Source: Candidatus Nomurabacteria bacterium (GTDB taxonomy: Bacteria > Patescibacteriota > Saccharimonadia > Saccharimonadales > Saccharimonadaceae). Taken from it: 7,597 nucleotides of DNA. Position 1 is the stretch's first letter. The number at the start of each line of letters is the position of its first letter. Below are positions 1 to 5,768 of the stretch, piece after piece. The translations under genes were made by a program, and so were the position numbers. The notes beneath the pieces are model-generated. The model worked only from the letters and a program-made list of their open reading frames with translations, was not told where the DNA came from and made no database searches. The stretch lies in the NCBI GenBank assembly GCA_031262565.1, contig JAISHL010000014.1:1-7597 (forward strand), read 5' to 3'.

Positions 1-666
1 ATGCGAGGCTATTCAGCAATGCTACTGGATGGAGACTTTGGTAATCTAACACCAGACCAGACTAAGGTAATGAAGGAAGTAACTAATAGTGCAGAGCATA
101 TGGCATACCTAGTAGATGATCTACTTAATGTATCACGTATTCAGTCAGGTAAGTTTATGATAGACTATTCTCTAACAGACCTAGGCAGTATAGTAGCTAA
201 GGAAGTAGAGTTCATTCAACCTATGGCAATGTCTCACGATATTAAAGTAGAACTAACACCAATAGAACCAAACCTACCACAGCTTATGCTAGATGGTAGA
301 AAACTATCCGAGGTTGTAGCTAACATGATAGACAATGCTATCTTCTACTCCCCAGCAGGTGAAACAGTTACAGTATCTCTAACTAAAACCCATGATGACA
401 AGACAGACAAAGACTGGTTAGAGTTTAAGGTTGTTGATCATGGTATTGGTGTTCCAGACAAAGATCAAGCTGAACTCTTTACTAAGTTCTTCCGCGCTCG
501 TAATGCTAGGACTAAACGTCCAGACGGCACAGGTATTGGTCTATACCTAGCCCACAAGATCGTTACTGACCAAAAGGGAGAGATCATCTTCCATAGCGTG
601 CAGAGCAGAGGTTCGACGTTTGGGTTTAGGTTTGAGATTGGGAAGGGGCTGTTGAAAAGCGAATAA
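1..666 (+). CDS. Sensor histidine kinase, C-terminal catalytic part (5' end outside the window)
   Basis: This is the cytoplasmic catalytic end of a two-component sensor kinase, which binds ATP and phosphorylates its own histidine before passing the phosphate to a response regulator. The fragment opens with RGYSAML, which in this family lies just after the HisKA H-box, so the phospho-acceptor histidine and the sensor part are upstream and the ATG at position 1 is probably internal. The second HisKA helix covers about residues 18-50. The HATPase_c domain follows: N-box around 108-118 (NMIDNAIFYSP, N112), G1 box 146-150 (DHGIG), an F-box near 160-164, G2 box 177-181 (GTGIG), and a closing GSTFGF strand. 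All ATP-binding boxes are intact, so the protein looks functional. Codon use is odd: 13 of 20 leucines are CTA and CpG is rare until about nt 594, after which the last 24 or so codons resemble the neighbours. The stop is 2 nt from the stop of the convergent next gene. The family is certain; the signal sensed cannot be told. Confidence 0.93.
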   Translation: MRGYSAMLLDGDFGNLTPDQTKVMKEVTNSAEHMAYLVDDLLNVSRIQSGKFMIDYSLTDLGSIVAKEVEFIQPMAMSHDIKVELTPIEPNLPQLMLDGRKLSEVVANMIDNAIFYSPAGETVTVSLTKTHDDKTDKDWLEFKVVDHGIGVPDKDQAELFTKFFRARNARTKRPDGTGIGLYLAHKIVTDQKGEIIFHSVQSRGSTFGFRFEIGKGLLKSE

Positions 667-668
667 AA

Positions 669-1046
669 TTACTTATCTTGAATTTGAGCGTAAATTCGCT
701 TGTTTAATATGTAAAGTTTCTCGGTGCGATTTTCGAGTTTGTAATAATACGCGATATAAAATCCCTCCAAAATCGTCAATAATATCGCCATGATTAGCGC
801 TGGCAGTGAGTCGACATTAAACCCGATAGACACAGAAAAAAGTCCAACCAAAACCCAGCTACCAATCATTAACCCCGCAAAAAACAACGTGATTGCCAGA
901 TGAATCGCGCGCTCATGCTGAAAATTACGCGTCATTTCCACGTGATAATCGAGCAATTCGCGTGCCAGTTTTTTGTCGTGAGTTTTATTTATCTCGGCGA
1001 TTTTATCTTCCACGAATTTTTTATGCAACAAAATAGCCTTGTCCAT
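669..1046 (-). CDS. Small two-helix membrane protein of unknown function
   Basis: I do not recognise this 125-residue protein. It has a charged, helical N-terminal part (about 1-48, many Lys, Glu and His), two hydrophobic segments at about 49-74 and 80-102 that should span the membrane as a hairpin, and a short basic tail (103-125). There is no signal peptide and no obvious catalytic motif. With a short loop of about 5 residues between helices, both termini would lie on the same side, probably the cytoplasm given the lysines and arginines. The start is supported by an extended -10 (TGT-TAAAAT) ending 6 nt before the ATG; there is no Shine-Dalgarno sequence. It converges on the histidine kinase and diverges from serS. 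Codon use matches serS and not the kinase fragment. It is probably a real gene because the composition, the promoter and the helix pattern agree. Confidence 0.8.
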   Translation of the reverse strand: MDKAILLHKKFVEDKIAEINKTHDKKLARELLDYHVEMTRNFQHERAIHLAITLFFAGLMIGSWVLVGLFSVSIGFNVDSLPALIMAILLTILEGFYIAYYYKLENRTEKLYILNKRIYAQIQDK

Positions 1047-1052
1047 GACAGT

Positions 1053-1081
1053 ATTTTAACATAAGAATGATCGCAAAACAA
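1053..1081 (-). promoter_or_regulatory. Promoter of the two-helix membrane protein gene (leaderless type)
   Basis: On the minus strand there is a -10 TAAAAT (1053-1058) preceded by TGT (1059-1061), making it an extended -10, and a weak -35 TTGTTT (1076-1081) at 17 bp. Only 6 nt separate the -10 from the ATG at 1046, so transcription should begin at or next to the A of the start codon. Confidence 0.6.
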
Positions 1082-1082
1082 G

Positions 1083-1111
1083 TTTCAAGTCAGAATTATT
1101 CGTGATATAAT
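1083..1111 (+). promoter_or_regulatory. Promoter of serS (near-leaderless)
   Basis: The consensus -10 TATAAT at 1106-1111 is preceded by TGA (1103-1105), forming an extended -10. The -35 position at 17 bp (TTTCAA, 1083-1088) is poor. Nine bases lie between the -10 and the ATG at 1121, leaving a leader of a few bases at most and no room for a Shine-Dalgarno sequence. Confidence 0.65.
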
Positions 1112-1120
1112 GGCTGTATT

Positions 1121-2425
1121 ATGATGGATATAAAGTATATACGCGACAACGCGGAAAAAGTTCAACAGAATAACGTTAATAAGGGTTATGGCAACTTGTC
1201 GGTTGAGGAATTGCTCGATCTTGATAATGAGCGGCGTGATCTACAAACGCAAGTTGACGAATTACGTGAACAGCGCAATCAGATTTCGGCTCAGATGAAA
1301 AACGGCAAACCTGATCAGGATTTGATTGATCAGGGCAAACAGATTAAAATTCAACTTAGCGAGCGCGAAGAATATTTGCGCGCGACAGATGAAAAGTTCA
1401 TGGAGCTTTTGAAAAAGTTTCCAAATATGGCGCTAGATTCCGTGCCTGTCGGTTTAACCGAGGACGAAAATGTCGAAGTCAAACGCGTCGGTGATCAACC
1501 AAAATTCGATTTTACACCACTAAATCACGCCGAGCTGGCGATTAAGCGTGGCTGGCTGGATCAGGAGCGCGCTGTAAAAGTTGCTGGTTCGCGTTTTGTT
1601 TATATGAAAGGCGATTTGGCGCGACTAGAATTTGCAATGTTTCAGTTTGGCATTGACACATTGACCGATCCAGAGAAAATTCGTGAAATTATCGAGGGCG
1701 CGGGACTGACGGGCAAAGTTTCCGAGATTCCGTTTACTTTTGTTTTGCCGCCAGCGGTCGCAAAAACTGCCGTTTTTGAAGCGACGGGGCGATTGAATCG
1801 CGCGGAAACTACTTATAAGATTGAAGATGAAGATTTGTGGTTGAATGCGTCGGCGGAGCATACTTTGTCGCCGATGTATTTGGATGAGATTTTGGATGAG
1901 AAAGATTTGCCAATTCGATTGGTTGGCTATACGACGGCGTTTCGTCGCGAAGCTGGCACTTACGGCAAAGATACCGAGGGATTTTTCCGCCTGCATCAGT
2001 TTAATAAACTCGAGATGGAGTCGTTTACGACCGCTGATAAATCTTACAACGAACACTTGTTTATGGTGGCGATTCAAGAGTATTTGATGGCGCAACTAAA
2101 ATTGCCATATCGCGTGCTTGAAAAATGCACTTTTGACATTGGTCGACCAAACGCGAAAGGTGTTGATATTGAAGTTTGGTTGCCGTCGCAGAATAAATAT
2201 CGCGAAACGCATACGGCGGATTATATCACCGATTTTCAGACTCGCGCCATGAAAACTCGCGTGCGCCGCGAAAATGGCGATTTGAAACTGGCGCATACAA
2301 ACGATGCGACTGCTTTTTCGGAGCGACCGCTGATCGGCATAATTGAAAATTATCAGAACGCCGACGGGACAGTGACTATTCCAGAAGTTTTGCGCAAATA
2401 TATGGGCAACAAAGAGGTTATTTAA
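1121..2425 (+). CDS. serS: Seryl-tRNA synthetase
   Basis: This cytoplasmic class II aminoacyl-tRNA synthetase activates serine with ATP and loads it onto tRNA-Ser; it may also supply Ser-tRNA for selenocysteine if that pathway exists. The 434-residue length is normal. Residues 1-110 form the N-terminal domain, with a long antiparallel coiled coil (about 30-100) that grips the long variable arm of tRNA-Ser. The catalytic domain follows: a motif-1 region near 155-175, the serine-contacting SAE at 244-246 (usually TAE), motif 2 at 274-294 (FRREAG then KDTEGFFRLHQF), and motif 3 at 401-412 (ERPLIGIIENYQ). The stretch usually read as SSCSN before the DFQ(A/T)R motif is THTADY here (363-368), a clear departure. 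Two ATGs are in tandem; the first (1121) is 9 nt from the -10 and is preferred, though 1124 would give the family-typical MDIKYIRDN start. No terminator is evident before hpf, so read-through into hpf is possible. Confidence 0.97.
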   Translation: MMDIKYIRDNAEKVQQNNVNKGYGNLSVEELLDLDNERRDLQTQVDELREQRNQISAQMKNGKPDQDLIDQGKQIKIQLSEREEYLRATDEKFMELLKKFPNMALDSVPVGLTEDENVEVKRVGDQPKFDFTPLNHAELAIKRGWLDQERAVKVAGSRFVYMKGDLARLEFAMFQFGIDTLTDPEKIREIIEGAGLTGKVSEIPFTFVLPPAVAKTAVFEATGRLNRAETTYKIEDEDLWLNASAEHTLSPMYLDEILDEKDLPIRLVGYTTAFRREAGTYGKDTEGFFRLHQFNKLEMESFTTADKSYNEHLFMVAIQEYLMAQLKLPYRVLEKCTFDIGRPNAKGVDIEVWLPSQNKYRETHTADYITDFQTRAMKTRVRRENGDLKLAHTNDATAFSERPLIGIIENYQNADGTVTIPEVLRKYMGNKEVI

Positions 2426-2427
2426 AC

Positions 2428-2456
2428 TCGACAACACAAGTATGATGATGTATAAT
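2428..2456 (+). promoter_or_regulatory. Promoter of hpf
   Basis: A strong sigma-70-like promoter: -35 TCGACA (2428-2433, 5 of 6 to TTGACA), 17-bp spacer, -10 TATAAT (2451-2456). The -35 begins 2 nt after the serS stop codon. The predicted start near 2463 gives a leader of about 20 nt that holds the Shine-Dalgarno sequence, unlike most genes here. Confidence 0.75.
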
Positions 2457-2467
2457 AATTGTAAATT

Positions 2468-2475
2468 AAAGGAGG
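2468..2475 (+). promoter_or_regulatory. Shine-Dalgarno sequence of hpf
   Basis: AAAGGAGG lies 7 nt before the ATG at 2483 and matches the anti-SD almost fully. It fixes the hpf start. It matters because only this gene and dsbA in the window have such a site. Confidence 0.85.
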
Positions 2476-2482
2476 ATTCAAA

Positions 2483-2863
2483 ATGAGCAAAGCATTAAAA
2501 ACTGAGATTTCGGCAATTCATTACGAGCTAGATGAAAAAACAGAGGTTTACGCACGTAAGAAAGTTGCGAAGTTGGTTGACTATATTCCGCGCAACGCCC
2601 GACCAAGCGCGTTTGCTAATGTTAAAATTTCTCAAATTAGTAAAAAGGACGTTCAGGACAAGTTTGAGTGCGAGATCGTTTTGACTTTGCCAGATAAGGT
2701 TTTAGTGGCGAGCAGCGAGGCGCCGTATGTTTTGGCATCAATCGACGCAGTTGAAGTAAAAATGAAGTCACAAATCGCGCATTATAAAACTGAGCGACGC
2801 GTCGACGGTGTGCGAACTGGCGGATTTGTCGCAAAATTGAAGCGATCATTGCGCCGCAAGTAA
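2483..2863 (+). CDS. hpf: Ribosome hibernation promoting factor, short form (S30AE/HPF-RaiA family)
   Basis: Proteins of this family bind in the decoding region of the 30S subunit, over the A and P sites, and silence ribosomes in stationary phase or stress. The 126 residues carry one S30AE domain: a first strand and helix with YELDEKTEVYARKKVAKLVDYI (broken here only by normal family variation), central strands around 45-80, and a second helix near 84-104 (ASIDAVEVKMKSQIAHYK). A basic tail follows (RRVDGVRTGG to LKRSLRRK), which suits rRNA contact. The C-terminal dimerisation domain of long HPF is absent, so it resembles short HPF or RaiA; which of the two activities it has cannot be told. 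It has its own promoter and strong Shine-Dalgarno sequence downstream of serS. The 3' end runs into a repeat block whose first copy, with flanking bases, can form a stem. Confidence 0.9.
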   Translation: MSKALKTEISAIHYELDEKTEVYARKKVAKLVDYIPRNARPSAFANVKISQISKKDVQDKFECEIVLTLPDKVLVASSEAPYVLASIDAVEVKMKSQIAHYKTERRVDGVRTGGFVAKLKRSLRRK

Positions 2864-2873
2864 TTATTGTTTT

Positions 2874-3105
2874 GTCATTGCGAGCGGAGCGAAACAATCT
2901 AATATACTCGTCATTCCGTAGGAGGCGAAGCCGATACTTGTTTCGGATGCTCCATGGATTTTGTCATGCTGAATTTATTTTAACATCTACCTTATACTAC
3001 ATTGTAGATCCTGAAACGAGTTCAGGATGGCAAAAAAGGGATACCCCCGAAATAAATTCAGAGCGACATTATAAAACTAGATTACTTCGCGTTGCTCGCA
3101 ATGAC
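2874..3105. repeat. Composite repeat element with about 28-bp imperfect terminal inverted repeats
   Basis: The ends are inverted copies of one repeat (type A): 2874-2901 forward, starting GTCATTGCGAGC, and 3077-3105 reverse. Inside are forward copies of two other motifs: type B (about 2910-2955, TCATTCCG then TTGTTTCGG) and a decayed type C (about 2963-2990, GCTGAATTTATTTTAAC). These are followed by reverse copies of B (about 3005-3030) and C (about 3041-3067). The order is A-B-C then B'-C'-A'. Similar GTCATTGCGAG repeats are, from memory, spread through many unrelated bacterial genomes. There is no transposase, so if the element is mobile it would be a non-autonomous MITE-like one. Confidence 0.75.
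3008..3028. repeat. Perfect 8-bp hairpin within the composite repeat (type B, reverse)
   Basis: ATCCTGAA (3008-3015), loop ACGAG, TTCAGGAT (3021-3028). A related hairpin at 7474-7494 has the same geometry with a paired change (A-T C-G versus A-T T-A near the base), which suggests that the fold is kept. Confidence 0.7.
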
Positions 3106-3122
3106 AAAGATCAATCATGTGC

Positions 3123-3170
3123 GTCATTGCGAGCGAAGCGAAGCAATCTAGCAAAATAAATCGCAATGAC
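3123..3170. repeat. 48-bp type A repeat unit closed by a 10-bp perfect inverted repeat
   Basis: GTCATTGCGA at 3123-3132 is matched by TCGCAATGAC at 3161-3170. The left side continues as a full type A copy (to 3151). The unit lies 5 nt from the 3' end of the gmk-like gene and could fold in the 3' end of that transcript. Confidence 0.75.
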
Positions 3171-3175
3171 AACGT

Positions 3176-3880
3176 TTACGCTAAATTCGCCACAATATCA
3201 TCAAGAAGCGCGCGGGCGGTTTTACGCGCCTCAGTGTCGTCATAATTCGCATCTTTTTCGCGAACGATTTTATCAATCAACCGCGTCGCTTGTCCAAGAT
3301 CGTCATTAACGACAAAGTGATAATAGTCGCGGTCAAGCGCGTGTTTAATCTCCATAATCGCCGAGCGAACGCGTCGCGTAAATTCTTCCGCTGGCAATTC
3401 GCCGCGAGAGAATAGTCGCTTTTGCCAAGTCGTATAATCTGGCGGAATCAAGAAAAACGCCGTCAAATCGTCGCCAGCTACGTCATAATATTCGTCAACA
3501 CCCTGCACGTCAACGTCCGCCAATGCGATTTTATGTAGCTCGGAAATTCGTTCCAGCTCCGCAATCGTCGTGCCATAAACGCGCCCATGAACGATTTTTG
3601 TCTCGAAATATCGCTGATTTATCAGGTTATCTAGCGCGATTTCGTTGTTGATGAAATAATAATCCACGCCGTTCTGCTCATGCGGGCGAGGTGCGCGCGG
3701 AATTGTCGTGACGATGTCGGCATAATCGTTAGACTCTTCTAATAATTTATTTTGAATCGTATTTTTGCCGGCGCCAGTAATTCCTGCGACTAGTGCGATT
3801 TTCATCTGTTTTACAATCTCAATCGCACGCTCGGGCGCGCGGTAATTTTCAACTAACTTTATTATTTCTGAATCTTCCAT
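3176..3880 (-). CDS. gmk: Guanylate kinase-like P-loop nucleotide kinase
   Basis: Guanylate kinase transfers phosphate from ATP to GMP in the cytoplasm, making GDP for RNA, DNA and GTP pools. The 234 residues show the full fold: P-loop 33-41 (GITGAGKNT), GMP-binding region with R62, R65, E68 and the G-V-D-Y-Y-F run at 71-76, YGTT at 102-105, the DVDVQG strand-loop at 122-127, an IPP turn with the R/RG lid at 145-160, RR at 169-170, and the VVNDDL adenine-side motif at 190-195. Two things are odd. Asn40 stands where Ser, Gly or Thr follows the P-loop lysine, although Thr41 follows, as in GKGT variants. Also, about 25 extra residues precede the first strand. The upstream start is kept because an extended -10 ends 6 nt before it; Met26 is the alternative. 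The gene follows dnaJ with an 84-nt gap and has its own promoter. Confidence 0.85.
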   Translation of the reverse strand: MEDSEIIKLVENYRAPERAIEIVKQMKIALVAGITGAGKNTIQNKLLEESNDYADIVTTIPRAPRPHEQNGVDYYFINNEIALDNLINQRYFETKIVHGRVYGTTIAELERISELHKIALADVDVQGVDEYYDVAGDDLTAFFLIPPDYTTWQKRLFSRGELPAEEFTRRVRSAIMEIKHALDRDYYHFVVNDDLGQATRLIDKIVREKDANYDDTEARKTARALLDDIVANLA

Positions 3881-3886
3881 TTACAG

Positions 3887-3895
3887 ATTATAACA
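3887..3895 (-). promoter_or_regulatory. Extended -10 promoter of the gmk-like gene (leaderless type)
   Basis: On the minus strand TGT-TATAAT ends at 3887, with 6 nt (3881-3886) before the ATG at 3880. No credible -35 was found at 16-18 bp. The predicted transcript starts at the A of the AUG. Confidence 0.65.
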
Positions 3896-3930
3896 CAAAA
3901 AACGTTTTTACGCGATAGCTAAAATTTTAC

Positions 3931-3953
3931 AAAAATCGCCAGAGAGAACTGCG
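3931..3953 (-). terminator. Candidate intrinsic terminator of dnaJ
   Basis: Read on the minus strand, CGCAG (3949-3953), loop TTCTCT, then CTGGCG (3937-3942) form a 5-bp stem with one bulged G, followed by A and five T (3931-3935). It lies 11 nt past the dnaJ stop codon. The stem is short, so this is tentative. Confidence 0.45.
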
Positions 3954-3964
3954 CAAGAAAAATT

Positions 3965-5059
3965 CTATCTAGTATTTCTAAGCTGCTCTAAAATATCGCG
4001 CTGTTTACGACTTAGATTTGTCGGCGTTTGAACTTTGATCGTGATAATTTGTGCTCCACGACCGTTGCCGCGCAAATGCGGCACGCCGTGATTTGATAGT
4101 TTGAAGTCCGTGCCAGATTGCGTGCCAGCGGGGATGCGCATAGTTAACTCGCCGTCAATCGTTTCAACTTCTAGCTCTGTTCCAAGTGCAGCGTCGACCA
4201 TAGAAATCGTTTCTTCACTTAAAATCAGATCACCTTCGCGAGTGAATTTTTTGTGTGGTTGAACGTGAATCGAGATAAATAAATCACCCGATGTGCCACC
4301 CATAATCGCTTCGCCGCGACCGTTCAAGCGAATCGTTGAACCTTCGTCAACGCCCGCTGGAATTTTAACGTTAATCTCTTGCTTCTCGCGACGCACACCT
4401 TTACCGCCACAAGCCGTGCAGGCTTTCTCTGGAACTTTTCCGCGCCCGTGGCAAGTGTGGCAAGTTTGCGCTTGCTGAATCGGTCCGAATAGGGAATTTA
4501 TGACGCGAACTTCTTGCCCAGAACCTTTACATGTCGGGCAAGTTTTTGTGCCGAACCCCGGCTCCGCACCGCTACCTTTACAGTGGTCACATTGCACGTC
4601 GAGATTTAGTGCAACTTCTTTTTCTGTGCCGAAAACCGCCTCTTCAAAAGTCAAATTCATGGAAGTTTCTATGTCTTGACCGCGACCCGCGCCAGCCGAT
4701 GAGCGACTTCGTGAACTGGATCCGCCACCGAAAAATGATGAGAAAATGTCGCCAAAACCATCAAAACCACCGTCGCCGAAGTCAAAATGCACGTTTTGCC
4801 CACTAAACGGGTTGCCACCACCATAAGATCCGCCACTTGCACCACCAACCCCAGCATGACCGAATTGATCATAACGTTGGCGTTTTTTCTCGTCTTTCAA
4901 AACTTCATAAGCCTCATTGATTTCCTTGAACTTTGCCTCGTCGCCACCTTTATCGGGGTGATATTTAACAGCGAGCTTGCGAAAAGCCTTTTTAACTTCG
5001 TCTGCGCTGGCATCTTTTTTGACACCTAAAACTTCATAATAATCACGTTTTTCTGCCAT
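3965..5059 (-). CDS. dnaJ: Chaperone DnaJ (type I Hsp40)
   Basis: DnaJ binds unfolded clients, delivers them to DnaK and stimulates its ATPase in the cytoplasm. Counting from the chosen start (364 residues, close to the usual 370-380): J domain 5-68 with HPD at 34-36 and the QRYDQFG end; Gly/Phe-rich linker 69-115; zinc-binding region with four CxxCxGxG repeats at 157, 174, 200 and 214; then the two beta client-binding domains to about 345. All key residues are present. The open frame extends 17 codons further upstream (to 5110), but the -10, the -35 and the CIRCE operator lie inside that extension, and [12 protein letters not shown] is the normal family start, so 5059 is right. The operator indicates heat-shock repression by HrcA. 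dnaK and grpE are not in the window. Confidence 0.97.
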   Translation of the reverse strand: MAEKRDYYEVLGVKKDASADEVKKAFRKLAVKYHPDKGGDEAKFKEINEAYEVLKDEKKRQRYDQFGHAGVGGASGGSYGGGNPFSGQNVHFDFGDGGFDGFGDIFSSFFGGGSSSRSRSSAGAGRGQDIETSMNLTFEEAVFGTEKEVALNLDVQCDHCKGSGAEPGFGTKTCPTCKGSGQEVRVINSLFGPIQQAQTCHTCHGRGKVPEKACTACGGKGVRREKQEINVKIPAGVDEGSTIRLNGRGEAIMGGTSGDLFISIHVQPHKKFTREGDLILSEETISMVDAALGTELEVETIDGELTMRIPAGTQSGTDFKLSNHGVPHLRGNGRGAQIITIKVQTPTNLSRKQRDILEQLRNTR

Positions 5060-5068
5060 ATTGCGACT

Positions 5069-5097
5069 ATTATATCGCGCTAGCACTCGCCAGTCAA
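5069..5097 (-). promoter_or_regulatory. Promoter of dnaJ (near-leaderless, inside CIRCE)
   Basis: On the minus strand -35 TTGACT (plus 5092-5097), 17-bp spacer, -10 TATAAT (plus 5069-5074). Nine nt separate the -10 from the ATG. The -35 lies entirely within the CIRCE spacer, so bound repressor would exclude RNA polymerase. Confidence 0.85.
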
Positions 5098-5106
5098 GAG
5101 TGCTAA
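5080..5106 (-). promoter_or_regulatory. CIRCE operator (HrcA binding site)
   Basis: On the minus strand TTAGCACTC (5098-5106), 9-nt spacer (5089-5097), GAGTGCTAG (5080-5088). This matches the CIRCE consensus TTAGCACTC-N9-GAGTGCTAA at 17 of 18 arm positions. HrcA binds CIRCE and represses chaperone genes; heat inactivates it. It predicts an hrcA gene elsewhere in the genome. Confidence 0.93.
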
Positions 5107-5121
5107 ACAAAACGCATATGC

Positions 5122-5150
5122 TTGCAATTTTTGATATTTTGAGTTATAAT
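5122..5150 (+). promoter_or_regulatory. Promoter of the PH-domain membrane protein gene (leaderless type)
   Basis: -35 TTGCAA (5122-5127), 17-bp spacer, -10 TATAAT (5145-5150), then 6 nt to the ATG at 5157. The -35 lies in the box ATGCTTGCA that recurs upstream of dsbA and at the right edge. Confidence 0.75.
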
Positions 5151-5156
5151 TAAACC

Positions 5157-5768
5157 ATGAATAATCATAAATCCATGATCGACTCTAATCCAGCACCAAT
5201 CAACACAGAAGTAAAGGCGCGCCACGACGAATCTGTCAAAAAATATCCAAACATCAATTTGTTGCCAGCGGAATATGTGGTGATAAATGTCAAGCGATCG
5301 GTTTGGGGTTTGGTGCGAATTTGGTTTATCGCAATCGCGGCGTGTGTGGCGATTATCGCGGCAACAGTGATGATGGGGCAAATTGCGCCAAGTGGCAATA
5401 CGCTCGGCATTGCTTTTGTTGGATTTTTAGTTATGATTCTGGCGGTGATCGGCGGAACTATTGCCGCTGGGCTATACAAGAAAAATACGTTCATTGTCAC
5501 GAGCGAGCGCGTAATTATGCAACATCAGACCACGCCTTTTAGTATTAAAACGCAGAATATTGAGATTGAGAACATTGAGGATTGTAGCTATACGCGCAAC
5601 GGAATTTTGAATACAATGTTGGATCTTGGCACGATACGCCTATCGACAGTCGGCAACGAGCATACCTATATGTTCCATTACGTTGAACGACCAGCGGAAC
5701 AATTCAAAGTTGTCAATGAAGTTGTGCAGATGGTTGACCGCGATCAAACGCCACGGCGCACAAGATAA
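5157..5768 (+). CDS. Membrane protein with bacterial PH-like (bPH_2/DUF304-type) domain
   Basis: The 203 residues comprise a polar N-terminal tail (1-48, with LLPAEYVVINVKRS typical of the entry to such proteins), two transmembrane helices at about 50-74 and 83-106, and a soluble C-terminal domain at about 108-195. The domain begins KKNTFIVTSERVIMQH and continues with a run on IEIENIEDCSYTRNGILNTMLDLGTIRLST. This TxxRVI, then I-x-x-I-x-D/E, then LDLGTI pattern is that of bacterial PH domains (YdbS/YdbT-like, DUF304), a family whose exact role is mostly unknown. The domain should face the cytoplasm. The start is fixed by a promoter ending 6 nt upstream. The gene diverges from dnaJ, and its stop directly abuts the stop of the pilin-like gene on the other strand (TAA|TTA). 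Family assignment is fairly sure; function is not known. Confidence 0.85.
   Translation: MNNHKSMIDSNPAPINTEVKARHDESVKKYPNINLLPAEYVVINVKRSVWGLVRIWFIAIAACVAIIAATVMMGQIAPSGNTLGIAFVGFLVMILAVIGGTIAAGLYKKNTFIVTSERVIMQHQTTPFSIKTQNIEIENIEDCSYTRNGILNTMLDLGTIRLSTVGNEHTYMFHYVERPAEQFKVVNEVVQMVDRDQTPRRTR

Larger units (their letters stand above)
2864..3175. other. Gene-free intergenic block filled with short interspersed repeats
   Basis: This 312-bp gap between the convergent hpf and gmk-like genes holds no convincing gene. An open frame at 2872-3159 (+) only reads through the repeats and gives the low-complexity SLRAERNNL / SLRAKRSNL peptides typical of such elements. The block contains a composite element (2874-3105) and a small hairpin unit (3123-3170). 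Confidence 0.85.

Noticed and set aside
657..701. Possible terminator for the histidine kinase: stem GAATTT/AAATTC (680-697) and a longer inverted repeat 657-664/694-701
   Set aside because: It is AT-rich with no T-tract and lies in coding sequence of the next gene; chance is likely.
1625..2437. Long antisense frames within serS (156 and 113 residues)
   Set aside because: Shadow frames of a certain gene; Arg/Phe/Ile-rich peptides without domain pattern and with no promoter.
2872..3159. 95-residue open frame on the plus strand between hpf and the gmk-like gene
   Set aside because: It only translates the interspersed repeats (SLRAERNNL, SLRAKRSNL), has no Shine-Dalgarno or well-spaced -10, and the peptide has no domain character.
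2874..3170. CRISPR array
   Set aside because: The repeats alternate in strand, are of three types and have no regular spacers; no cas genes are present.
4293..5029. Open frames opposite dnaJ
   Set aside because: Shadows of the zinc-finger and Gly-rich coding sequence; no start signals.
5060..5110. Longer dnaJ frame starting at 5110
   Set aside because: The extension covers the -10, the -35 and the CIRCE operator, and the extra residues do not belong to the J domain.
5165..5542. Overlapping frames on both strands of the PH-protein gene
   Set aside because: The frame from 5157 has the promoter, the helices and the domain; the others are its shadows.
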